Shown: positions 1-5,413, counted from the stretch's first letter. The stretch is 6,111 nucleotides of DNA from an uncultured Pseudomonadota bacterium (GCA_903918705.1 CAIXFP010000525.1:1-6111), one strand, 5' to 3'. Numbers and translations: made by a program. The notes: generated by a model not told the origin, from the sequence alone.

Positions 1-1
1 C

Positions 2-817
2 GGCAACCACGCCGACGTCCTCAAACACGCCGTCCTCATCGCGCTGCTGGATTACCTGAACCAGAAGGACAAGCCCTGGTGGTACATCGACACGCACGCC
101 GGGGCGGGTATCTACGACCTCCACGGCGACTACGCCCGCAAGACCTCCGAGGCCGAGACCGGTATCACTCGGCTGTGGGACCGCAGCGACCTGCCGGCCA
201 TGCTGGCGAGCTATGTCGACCTGGTGCGCGGCCTCAACCCGGACGGGAAGCTGCGCCTCTACCCCGGTTCGCCCTGGTGCGCCCACGCCCGCGCCCGGCC
301 GGACGACCGTTTGCGCCTGTTCGAACTGCACAGCAGCGACCAGCGCCTGCTCGCCAGCACCTTCAGCGAGGCCGGGCGGCAGGTGAAGATCGATGCGGCG
401 GACGGTCATGCCGGCCTGAAATCCGTGTTGCCGCCGCCCACCCGGCGCGGCCTGGTGCTGATCGACCCGTCCTACGAAGTGAAGAGCGATTACCCGCGCA
501 CCGTGGAAGCCCTCAAGGACGGCCTCACCCGCTTCGCCGGCGGCACCTTCGTGGTCTGGTACCCGCTGCTGCAAAAGCCGGATGCGCGCCAGTTGCCGCA
601 GCGCCTGCGGGCGGCTCACCCCAAGGCCTGGCTCAACGTCACCCTCTCGGTGCAAGCGCCGTCCAAGGAAGGTTTTGGCATGCACGGCAGTGGCCTCTAC
701 ATCGCCAACCCGCCCTGGACCCTGCCGGCCCTGCTGGAAGCGACCCTGCCCTGGCTGGTGAAAACGCTGGGGGTGGATGGGGGAACGGGCTACACGCTGG
801 AGCACGAGATACCGTGA
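2..817 (+). CDS. rlmJ: 23S rRNA (adenine(2030)-N6)-methyltransferase RlmJ, 5'-truncated by window edge
   Basis: RlmJ transfers a methyl group from S-adenosylmethionine to N6 of A2030 in 23S rRNA; it is a cytosolic, stand-alone enzyme. The frame is open from base 2 and begins GNHADVLKH, the conserved stretch that lies about ten residues after the start in this family, so only the first codons are missing. The 271 residues seen fit the family length of about 280. Visible landmarks are DTHAGAGIYDL (SAM-binding motif, about 90-122), LFELHSSDQ, the catalytic motif DPSYE (464-478) after GLVLI, WYPLL, and the C-terminal GLYIANPPW block. The catalytic motif has Ser where E. coli has the second Pro (DPPYE); I believe this is a common variant in the family. 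The gene ends at TGA 815-817, just before a repeat element. Identification is firm; the true start lies outside the window. Confidence 0.95.
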   Translation, partial: GNHADVLKHAVLIALLDYLNQKDKPWWYIDTHAGAGIYDLHGDYARKTSEAETGITRLWDRSDLPAMLASYVDLVRGLNPDGKLRLYPGSPWCAHARARPDDRLRLFELHSSDQRLLASTFSEAGRQVKIDAADGHAGLKSVLPPPTRRGLVLIDPSYEVKSDYPRTVEALKDGLTRFAGGTFVVWYPLLQKPDARQLPQRLRAAHPKAWLNVTLSVQAPSKEGFGMHGSGLYIANPPWTLPALLEATLPWLVKTLGVDGGTGYTLEHEIP

Positions 818-836
818 GTCGCAAGTCCGGCGCCAT

Positions 837-941
837 CACCCCCCCCTTTGCAAAAGGGGGGCAGGGGGGGATTTCTACAACGGTTGCGCTGACTGATGCC
901 GCGCAACTCCCCCCTAACCCCTTTTTTGCGAAGGGGGGGAC
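837..941. repeat. Composite palindrome: two inverted copies of a C-run/TTTGC/G-run repeat around a 7-bp stem
   Basis: Copy 1 (about 837-876) reads C-run, TTTGCAAAA, G-run, CA, G-run, ATTT. Copy 2 (about 905-941) is the same unit in the opposite orientation; its reverse complement reads C-run, TTCGCAAAAAA, GGGG, TTA, G-run, AGTT. Between them lies a perfect 7-bp inverted repeat, GTTGCGC (883-889) with GCGCAAC (901-907), so the whole block can fold as one long hairpin or as two smaller ones. Each copy is itself palindromic. Repeats of this kind are scattered between genes in many proteobacterial genomes and give the familiar spurious translation PPFxKGGxGG. The block fills most of the 152-base gap between rlmJ and the next gene and could act as a transcription barrier or mRNA stabiliser. 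That role is inferred. Confidence 0.85.
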
Positions 942-969
942 TGGTGCTCTGGGCGAATGGCATCGTGTC

Positions 970-1623
970 TTGCTGACCCGCCGCGAATTCCTCCTCGCCT
1001 CCGCCGGCGGCCTGGCCGCGCTGTTCGCCCCGGTATCCCTGGCGGCAAGTCCCGACCCCTGGCCGCTCCTGGCGGCGCTGCAGGATCACCTGTTCCCGTC
1101 CGAACCCTATGCCCCCGGCGCCCGCGAGATCCACGCCCTGTCCTACCTGCAGTGGATCGTCGCCGATCCCCAGGGCGACCCCACGGAGCAACGTTTCATT
1201 CTGAAGGGCGCGGACTGGCTGGAAGACCTTTCCCGGCAGCGCCACAAGGCGTCCTTCATCGACCTCGACCCGATCCGGCGCGAGCAGGTGCTGCGCGAGG
1301 TGGCGGATACGGATAAAGGCGACAACTGGCTCTCCACCGTACTGCTTTACCTCTGCGAAGCCCTGCTCACCGACCCGGTCTATGGCGGCAACCCGGACGG
1401 CATCGGCTGGACCTGGCTGCAACACCAGCCAGGGTTTCCCCGGCCGACCAAGCCCTCCTTCTCCCTCGGGAGAGGGGATGGGGGAGAAGGAAGCCGGGCG
1501 GCGGCAGGCACGCGGTTCGCTCAGGCCGCACGGGTTTCGCCTGATTCAGGTGGTCAGGCGAGGGCAACCGTTGCGCCCTCTCCCCCGGCCCCTTCCCCGG
1601 AGGGAGAGGGGAAAAAAGCATGA
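970..1623 (+). CDS. Gluconate 2-dehydrogenase subunit 3 family protein (Tat-exported small subunit) with a repeat-encoded C-terminal tail
   Basis: This is the small partner of the GMC oxidoreductase that follows. In known membrane-bound FAD dehydrogenases this subunit is needed for maturation and Tat export of the flavoprotein. The N-terminus shows a twin-arginine signal: TRREFLL (residues 3-9), a hydrophobic stretch to about residue 22, and a likely cleavage near SLAA-S (23-27). Family features follow: a helical body (DHLFPSE, ADWLEDLSRQ), then DPVYGGNPDGIGWTWLQHQPGFPRP (about 136-159), close to where family members normally end. The frame does not stop there but runs through a repeat element for about 57 more residues (161-217) to TGA 1621-1623, overlapping the next ATG by four bases. 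TTG 970 is chosen because it puts the twin arginines at positions 4-5; no in-frame ATG or GTG fits and the ribosome binding site is weak, so CTG 973 or CTG 949 are alternatives. The family call is good; the start and the reality of the tail are less certain. Confidence 0.82.
   Translation: MLTRREFLLASAGGLAALFAPVSLAASPDPWPLLAALQDHLFPSEPYAPGAREIHALSYLQWIVADPQGDPTEQRFILKGADWLEDLSRQRHKASFIDLDPIRREQVLREVADTDKGDNWLSTVLLYLCEALLTDPVYGGNPDGIGWTWLQHQPGFPRPTKPSFSLGRGDGGEGSRAAAGTRFAQAARVSPDSGGQARATVAPSPPAPSPEGEGKKA
1453..1612. repeat. Inverted pair of CCTCTCCC...GGGAGAGG hairpin repeats inserted at the 3' end of the subunit 3 gene
   Basis: Copy A (1453-1490) has a perfect 9-bp stem, CCTTCTCCC (1457-1465) with GGGAGAAGG (1482-1490). 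Copy B (1576-1612) has a perfect 9-bp stem, CCCTCTCCC (1576-1584) with GGGAGAGGG (1602-1610). Copy B reverse-complemented aligns with copy A, so the two are inverted. Between them sits another perfect 8-bp inverted repeat, TCGCCTGA (1537-1544) with TCAGGCGA (1554-1561). The architecture (outer inverted copies, inner stem) resembles the block at 837-941, but the sequence is a different family. The translation in the subunit 3 frame (PSFSLGRGDGGEG, PSPPAPSPEGEG) is low-complexity and is the kind of peptide such repeats give when read by chance. A MITE- or REP-like origin is inferred. Confidence 0.8.
1599..1622 (+). promoter_or_regulatory. Repeat-derived ribosome binding site and ATGA overlap of the GMC gene
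   Basis: The purine run GGAGGGAGAGGGG (1599-1611) precedes ATG 1620 with 8 bases between the run and the start codon, and is the only Shine-Dalgarno candidate. It is also the right arm of the 9-bp stem of repeat copy B (1602-1610), so folding would hide it. The upstream frame passes through this stem and stops at TGA 1621-1623, overlapping the ATG. A ribosome finishing the upstream gene would therefore open the hairpin and expose the site. The geometry is seen directly; coupling is inferred. Confidence 0.6.
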
Positions 1624-3290
1624 GTGATTTCGACGTCATCATCATCGGCAGCGGCGCCGGCGGCGGAGCGGTGGCCTGGCGCCTGACCCGGGCGGGCAAG
1701 CGGGTGCTGGTGCTGGAAAAGGGGCCGTGGTTCACGGAAGCGGATTTCTTCAAGGACGAGCTGGCCTGTTGCCGGCGCAGCGTCTACACGCCGGATTTGC
1801 GCCAGGAACGCCACGTAGTGGAGGAGCGGGAGGGGCGCGGCTGGGTGGGCACCCCCACCAACGAATCCGGGTGGGATTTCTGGAACGGCAACCTGGTGGG
1901 GGGTTCCAGCAACTTCATGTCCGGCTTCTTCCACCGCCTGAAGCCGATGGATTTCCGTTTGCGCTCCGAATTCGGCCCCATCAAGGGTGCCAACGTGGTG
2001 GACTGGCCGATTTCCTACGCCGACCTGGAGCCCTATTACACCGAGGTGGAAAGCGTGGTGGGCGTCTCCGGCCGGGTGCTGGCGCATCCCTTCCAGGAGC
2101 CGCGCTCGACCCCGGATTTCCCCTATCCGCCCACCGCCGAGCATCCGCTGGCCGGCTGGATCGACAGCGCCTGCGCGAAGCTGGGCTATCGTTCCCTGCC
2201 CATGCCGCGGGCCATCCTGTCGATTCCGAAGGGTGGGCGGCGCGCCTGCGAATACGCCGGTTATTGCGGCAACTACGGCTGCGCCAGCGGCGCCAAGGGG
2301 AGCGCCCGCGCCGCCTTGCTGAACGATGCTGTGGCCACGGGCCGCTGCGAAATCCGCCCCCACAGCCAGGTGTTCCGCCTGGCGAGCGACGGGAAGGGGC
2401 AAGTGGCGGCGGTGGAATACTTCGACGCGCAAGGAACGAAACGGCGGGTGTCAGGCAAGATCTACGTGGTGGCCTGCCAGGCCATCGAAACCGCGCGCCT
2501 GCTGCTCTCCAGCGTGGGGCCGCGGCATCCCCATGGCCTTGGCAACCGTTACGGCCAGGTGGGCCGCAACGTGGTCTTTTCCGCCGGCGGCATCAGCCAC
2601 GGCCGCTTCAAATACGCGGACCTCGGCCCGGAACGGGCGGCTGAAGTGCGAGTGGTGGGCCCATTCATTAACCGCACCCTGCACGACTGGTACGTGATCG
2701 ACGACCCCAAGCTTGGGCATATGAAGGGCGGGGTGCTCGACTTCCTCATGGGCCACCCCAACGTGGTGTCACGGGCGACGGCCGAGCGCCGCGACGAGAA
2801 CGGCAAGCTGGTCTGGGGCAGCGCCTTCAAGCGCCGGCTGGAAGCCGCGATACGCGATGAGCGCGGCATCGATTGCGAAACCTTCTGCGACTGGCTGCCC
2901 ACCGACAACGGCCTGGTGGGCCTGTCTGGCAGCGTCAAGGACAAATGGGGGCGGCCGGTGGCGCGCATCCGTTTGAGCCCGCATCCCCACGACCTGGTGG
3001 TGGGCCGCTACCTGGCCGAGCGCGGAGCCCGGGTGCTGCGGGAAATGGGCGCCCAGGACGTGACCGTGGGCGTTTCCGCGGCACCGCCGTCCAACCTGGT
3101 GGCCGGCGGCTGCCGTTTCGGCAGCGACCCAAAGCACTCGGTGCTGGACCCGGATTGCCGCATGCACGGCGTCGACAACCTGTTCGTCGCCGACGCCAGC
3201 TTCATGCCCAGCGGCGGCAGCGTGCCCTACACCTGGACCATCTACGCCAATGCGCTGCGGGTGGGGGATCGGATCGCGGCGCAGTTGTAA
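1620..3290 (+). CDS. GMC-family FAD oxidoreductase (gluconate dehydrogenase-like large subunit)
   Basis: A 556-residue flavoprotein expected to oxidise an alcohol or sugar-type substrate; the substrate cannot be read from the sequence. The N-terminal Rossmann fold has FDVIIIGSGAGGG (residues 4-16) and ends with the ribose-binding acid in VLVLEKG (E33). GNLVGGSSNFMSG (90-102) is the GMC substrate/FAD segment. A cysteine cluster C210, C216, C221 lies in CEYAGYCGNYGCASGAKGS, typical of the gluconate dehydrogenase branch. CQAIETARLLLSS and the C-terminal GGCRFGSDPKHSVLD (496-510), NLFVADAS and PYTWTIYANALR complete the family. By eye, the catalytic His of HxxG[TG] aligns with L493 and the second catalytic His/Asn with P536, so the active site is not canonical. 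There is no signal peptide, which fits export with the Tat-bearing neighbour it overlaps by ATGA. No cytochrome c subunit follows. The family call is firm; the reaction is unknown. Confidence 0.92.
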   Translation: MSDFDVIIIGSGAGGGAVAWRLTRAGKRVLVLEKGPWFTEADFFKDELACCRRSVYTPDLRQERHVVEEREGRGWVGTPTNESGWDFWNGNLVGGSSNFMSGFFHRLKPMDFRLRSEFGPIKGANVVDWPISYADLEPYYTEVESVVGVSGRVLAHPFQEPRSTPDFPYPPTAEHPLAGWIDSACAKLGYRSLPMPRAILSIPKGGRRACEYAGYCGNYGCASGAKGSARAALLNDAVATGRCEIRPHSQVFRLASDGKGQVAAVEYFDAQGTKRRVSGKIYVVACQAIETARLLLSSVGPRHPHGLGNRYGQVGRNVVFSAGGISHGRFKYADLGPERAAEVRVVGPFINRTLHDWYVIDDPKLGHMKGGVLDFLMGHPNVVSRATAERRDENGKLVWGSAFKRRLEAAIRDERGIDCETFCDWLPTDNGLVGLSGSVKDKWGRPVARIRLSPHPHDLVVGRYLAERGARVLREMGAQDVTVGVSAAPPSNLVAGGCRFGSDPKHSVLDPDCRMHGVDNLFVADASFMPSGGSVPYTWTIYANALRVGDRIAAQL

Positions 3291-3291
3291 C

Positions 3292-3474
3292 CTACGAAGC
3301 ATCTCCCGGCTCCATCTGGCCGCGCGCATCCATGCGCCCATGCGGAATCCGGGAAATGTGGATGGCGTATTCCATCACGTGGGCGCAGTCTGGTTTGAGG
3401 CACCATTCCTTCCTGGCAACCGCGGTTTCCAGGTTGATCCTCAGTTGAACGCGACCGAGTGTGGGTCTGTCGGG
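3292..3474 (-). pseudogene. Possible coding remnant on the minus strand, no start codon
   Basis: On the minus strand a frame ending at TAG (3292-3294) reads like real protein: about 60 residues containing LRINLETAVARKEW, CLKPDCAHVMEYAIHISR and GRMDARGQMEPGDAS. By hand count about 73% of codons in the last 49 end in G or C. The frame stays open back to a stop at 3634-3636 but contains no ATG, GTG or TTG before an internal GTG-ATG pair (codons for the VM of AHVMEY), so an intact gene would be only about 36 residues. Upstream of about 3474 the frame runs through strong hairpins and looks non-coding. I do not recognise the family. It may be the 3' end of a decayed gene or a chance frame. Confidence 0.22.
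3304..3354 (+). terminator. Nested palindrome after the GMC gene, possible terminator or mRNA 3' structure
   Basis: An outer 6-bp pair TCCCGG (3304-3309) with CCGGGA (3349-3354) encloses an inner 6-bp palindrome GCGCAT (3324-3329) with ATGCGC (3332-3337). It begins 13 bases after the GMC stop codon. There is no T-run behind it, so it is not a classical intrinsic terminator. A role in ending or protecting the transcript is inferred from position only. Confidence 0.3.
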
Positions 3475-3525
3475 TCGTCTGACAAGGCGCGACGACGACG
3501 CGGGCCAGGGCCCGCAAGGATAAGC

Positions 3526-3562
3526 AGGGACTTGGCCGCCGTCGTTTGGCGGCCAAGTCCTT
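3526..3562. terminator. Perfect 13-bp hairpin, unassigned structured element
   Basis: GGACTTGGCCGCC (3528-3540) pairs exactly with GGCGGCCAAGTCC (3548-3560) around the 7-base loop GTCGTTT. A further G-T wobble and an A-T pair lengthen the stem to 15. It is the strongest local structure in the spacer. The following bases (TTCGCTT) are only mildly T-rich, so it may be a weak terminator for the GMC operon, part of a non-coding RNA, or a repeat end. Weaker stems lie beside it: CGGGCC/GGCCCG (3501-3514), GTCGTC/GACGAC (3474-3479 with 3491-3496) and GCTCACC/GGTGAGC (3632-3650). The type call is uncertain; the hairpin itself is certain. Confidence 0.45.
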
Positions 3563-3716
3563 CGCTTAGTTGTTGCATCAGGAGCAACGCAGCCGGACGA
3601 CGCGGCAGGCCCGCAATCGGGCGCGTAGCGGGCTCACCCGGCAGGTGAGCGTGATCGAAGGCGCGAATCTCAGCACCCATGCGGCCTCGCGCAGCCAAAC
3701 GAGCGGTCAACCGAGG

Positions 3717-3812
3717 AATCAAGGTTTAATAATCATAGTGTTACCCATTAACCCTGAAGGTCCACGGGTTCAATCATCAAGTCCCGCGCTGATAGAATGG
3801 CGAACCTTGATT
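3717..3812. repeat. 10-bp inverted repeat enclosing the trxB promoter region
   Basis: AATCAAGGTT (3717-3726) and AACCTTGATT (3803-3812) are exact reverse complements separated by 76 bases. The enclosed segment is AT-richer than its surroundings and contains the best promoter candidate of the spacer; the right arm falls about where transcription would begin. The pair could be a two-site operator, the ends of a small mobile element, or part of a leader structure. The repeat is seen directly; every role is inference. Confidence 0.55.
3769..3798 (+). promoter_or_regulatory. Putative sigma-70 promoter of trxB (extended -10)
   Basis: TAGAAT (3793-3798) is a good -10, preceded by TG at 3790-3791, which makes an extended -10. 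A weak -35, TTCAAT (3769-3774), lies 18 bases upstream. Transcription would begin near 3804-3806, about 70 bases before the trxB start, inside the right arm of the 10-bp inverted repeat. It is the only stretch near trxB with promoter-like composition. It has not been tested against a trained model. Confidence 0.42.
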
Positions 3813-3874
3813 GAGCGGCCGGCCCCCTCGGCTTCCGGATCAATCCAAGCATTTGCACATCACTGGAGAACCTC

Positions 3875-4825
3875 ATGTCCACGAAGCACGCCCGTTTGCT
3901 CATCCTTGGTTCCGGCCCCGCCGGTTACAGCGCCGCCGTCTATGCCGCCCGCGCCAACCTGCAACCGGTATTGATCACGGGTCTGGCCCAGGGTGGCCAA
4001 CTCATGACCACCACCGAGGTGGATAACTGGCCGGCCGACGTCAACGGTGTCCAGGGTCCGGAACTGATGCAACGTTTCCAGGCCCACGCCGAGCGCTTCA
4101 ACACCGAGATACTTTTCGACCACATCCACACCGCCGACCTCAGGAACCGCCCTTTCACCCTCAGCGGCGACGCCGGCACCTATACCTGCGACGCCCTCAT
4201 CATCGCCACCGGCGCCTCCGCCATGTACCTGGGGCTCCCGTCCGAGGAGAAATTCATGGGCCGCGGCGTCTCCGGCTGCGCCACCTGCGACGGCTTCTTC
4301 TACAAGAACCAGGACGTGGTGGTGGTGGGCGGCGGCAACACTGCCGTGGAAGAGGCCATCTATCTTGCCAACATCTGCCGCAAGGTCACCCTGGTGCATC
4401 GCCGCGACACCTTCAAGGCCGAAAAAATCATGGTCAGCCACCTCATGGAAAAGGTGAAGGAAGGCAAGATCGTCCTGGAATTGAATCAGACCCTGGATGA
4501 AGTCCTGGGCGACAAGAGCGGCGTCACCGGCGTTCGCCTCAAGGCCATGCAAAGCGGCGCCACCCAGGAAGTCGCCGTCACCGGGGTGTTCATCGCCATC
4601 GGCCACAATCCCAATACCGACCTGTTCGCCGGCCAACTGGAACTGGACCATGGCTACATCGTCACTCAGGGCAGCCGTCATGGGAATGCCACTCAAGCCA
4701 GCATCGAGGGCGTGTTCGCCGCCGGCGACGTGCAGGACATGATCTACAAACAGGCCATCACCAGCGCCGGGACCGGCTGCATGGCCGCCCTGGACGCCGA
4801 GCGCTATCTCGACAAGCTGGGCTGA
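3875..4825 (+). CDS. trxB: Thioredoxin reductase (NADPH)
   Basis: TrxB uses NADPH through FAD to reduce thioredoxin in the cytosol. At 316 residues it has full family length. FAD-binding LLILGSGPAGYSAAVYAARA starts at residue 8 (GSGPAG 12-17). The redox-active pair is C135-A-T-C138 in SGCATCDGFF, in the E. coli positions. The NADPH site has VVVVGGGNTAVEEA (148-161) and HRRD (175-178), whose basic residues read the 2'-phosphate; K181 stands where E. coli has Arg. The second FAD motif FAAGDVQD (281-288) and ITSAGTGCMAALDAERYL complete the protein. The start is set by a clear ribosome binding site, GGAG (3865-3868), 6 bases before ATG. A putative promoter and an inverted repeat precede it, and the Smr gene begins 17 bases after its stop, so the two are probably one transcript. 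Nothing appears damaged. Confidence 0.98.
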   Translation: MSTKHARLLILGSGPAGYSAAVYAARANLQPVLITGLAQGGQLMTTTEVDNWPADVNGVQGPELMQRFQAHAERFNTEILFDHIHTADLRNRPFTLSGDAGTYTCDALIIATGASAMYLGLPSEEKFMGRGVSGCATCDGFFYKNQDVVVVGGGNTAVEEAIYLANICRKVTLVHRRDTFKAEKIMVSHLMEKVKEGKIVLELNQTLDEVLGDKSGVTGVRLKAMQSGATQEVAVTGVFIAIGHNPNTDLFAGQLELDHGYIVTQGSRHGNATQASIEGVFAAGDVQDMIYKQAITSAGTGCMAALDAERYLDKLG

Positions 4826-4842
4826 ATCGCTTTTGTAGCGCC

Positions 4843-5412
4843 ATGAAACCAGGCGGGACATATCACCCTCCCGCCTTGCCTCACGAGGAGCGGGAACTGT
4901 TCCAGGCGGAACTGGACAATGTGGTTCCCCTCACCCCCCACGGCCGCGTCATCCCCAACCCCGTGGATTTGCCGCCGGTTCCACGCAGTCTGTTTCGCGA
5001 CGAACGCGAGGTCATACACGAATCCCTGCACGATCCCATCCGTTGGGACATGGACGCGGAAACCGGGGAGGAAGCCTCCTACGTCCGCCCCGGCATCTCA
5101 CGCCAGACCCTGCGGCGATTGCGCCAGGGCAACTGGGTCGCGCAAGCGGAGCTGGACCTGCACGGTCTCACCCGGGTGGAAGCGAAGCGGGAACTCGCGG
5201 ATTTCCTGTTCGAGTGCAAGCGCCGTGGCGCCCGTTGCGTGCGCATCATCCACGGCAAGGGACGTGGCTCCATCAACCGGGAGCCAGTGTTGAAACTGCA
5301 CGTGCGCCACTGGCTGATGCTGCGCGACGAGGTGCTGGCCTACGTTCAGGCCCGCCCGGCGGACGGCGGCGGCGGTGCGATGATGGTGCTGCTTAAATCG
5401 CCGAATGTGTAG
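4843..5412 (+). CDS. Smr/MutS2 C-terminal domain protein
   Basis: A 189-residue cytosolic protein with a C-terminal Smr domain (about residues 100-186). Stand-alone Smr proteins are nucleic acid endonucleases; E. coli SmrB cuts mRNA at collided ribosomes, while other members act on DNA or have no known role. Visible motifs are ELDLHGLTRVEAKREL with D105-L106-H107 (the DxH active-site motif), IIHGKGRGS (H137-G-K-G140) and the closing GGGGAMMVLL. The N-terminal 95 residues are the charged linker region usual in proteobacterial members: ERELFQAELDNVVPL, then EEASYVRPGISRQTLRRLRQGNW just before the domain. It starts 17 bases after trxB. There is no clear Shine-Dalgarno before ATG 4843, so it may depend on coupling with trxB; no better downstream start fits the conserved N-terminus. 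The domain call is firm; subfamily (SmrA- or SmrB-like) is not decided. Confidence 0.92.
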   Translation: MKPGGTYHPPALPHEERELFQAELDNVVPLTPHGRVIPNPVDLPPVPRSLFRDEREVIHESLHDPIRWDMDAETGEEASYVRPGISRQTLRRLRQGNWVAQAELDLHGLTRVEAKRELADFLFECKRRGARCVRIIHGKGRGSINREPVLKLHVRHWLMLRDEVLAYVQARPADGGGGAMMVLLKSPNV

Positions 5413-5413
5413 C

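Larger units (their letters stand above)
3291..3874. other. Gene-poor spacer of about 585 bases between the GMC gene and trxB
   Basis: No convincing plus-strand gene is present. From left to right the spacer holds a nested palindrome (3304-3354), a possible minus-strand coding remnant (3292 to about 3474), a cluster of stems including a perfect 13-bp hairpin (3474-3650), then an AT-richer segment with the putative trxB promoter enclosed by a 10-bp inverted repeat (3717-3812). Open frames on both strands are typical of chance frames in GC-rich DNA. The segment 3660-3715 shows nothing recognisable. Confidence 0.6.

Noticed and set aside
464..478. DPSYE instead of DPPYE in the RlmJ catalytic motif
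   Set aside because: I believe it is a normal variant within the RlmJ family, and the rest of the active-site region is intact, so it is not a sign of inactivation.
79..969. Long upstream extension of the subunit 3 frame, beginning inside rlmJ
   Set aside because: It is an out-of-frame reading of rlmJ followed by repeat sequence (PPFAKGGQGG). The twin-arginine signal at 976-996 shows that the real protein begins near 970.
1554..2432. 292-codon open frame on the minus strand opposite the GMC gene
   Set aside because: It is antisense to strongly conserved GMC coding sequence, has no recognisable domain and is explained by high GC content.
3250..3648. 132-codon plus-strand frame running from the GMC 3' end into the spacer
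   Set aside because: Its start lies out of frame inside the GMC gene, and the rest has weak codon-end bias and passes through hairpins.
3441..3722. 93-codon minus-strand frame in the spacer, starting with ATG
   Set aside because: It is Arg/Ala/Pro-rich, crosses the 13-bp hairpin and other stems, shows no family features and lacks a convincing ribosome binding site.
3761..3790. tRNA-like T-loop word GGTTCAATC
   Set aside because: The flanking bases cannot form the 5-bp T stem, and no acceptor, D or anticodon arms are found around it.
3860..4861. 333-codon open frame on the minus strand opposite trxB
   Set aside because: It mirrors trxB codon structure and is Gly/Ala/His-rich as expected for antisense of GC-rich coding DNA; trxB itself is unambiguous.
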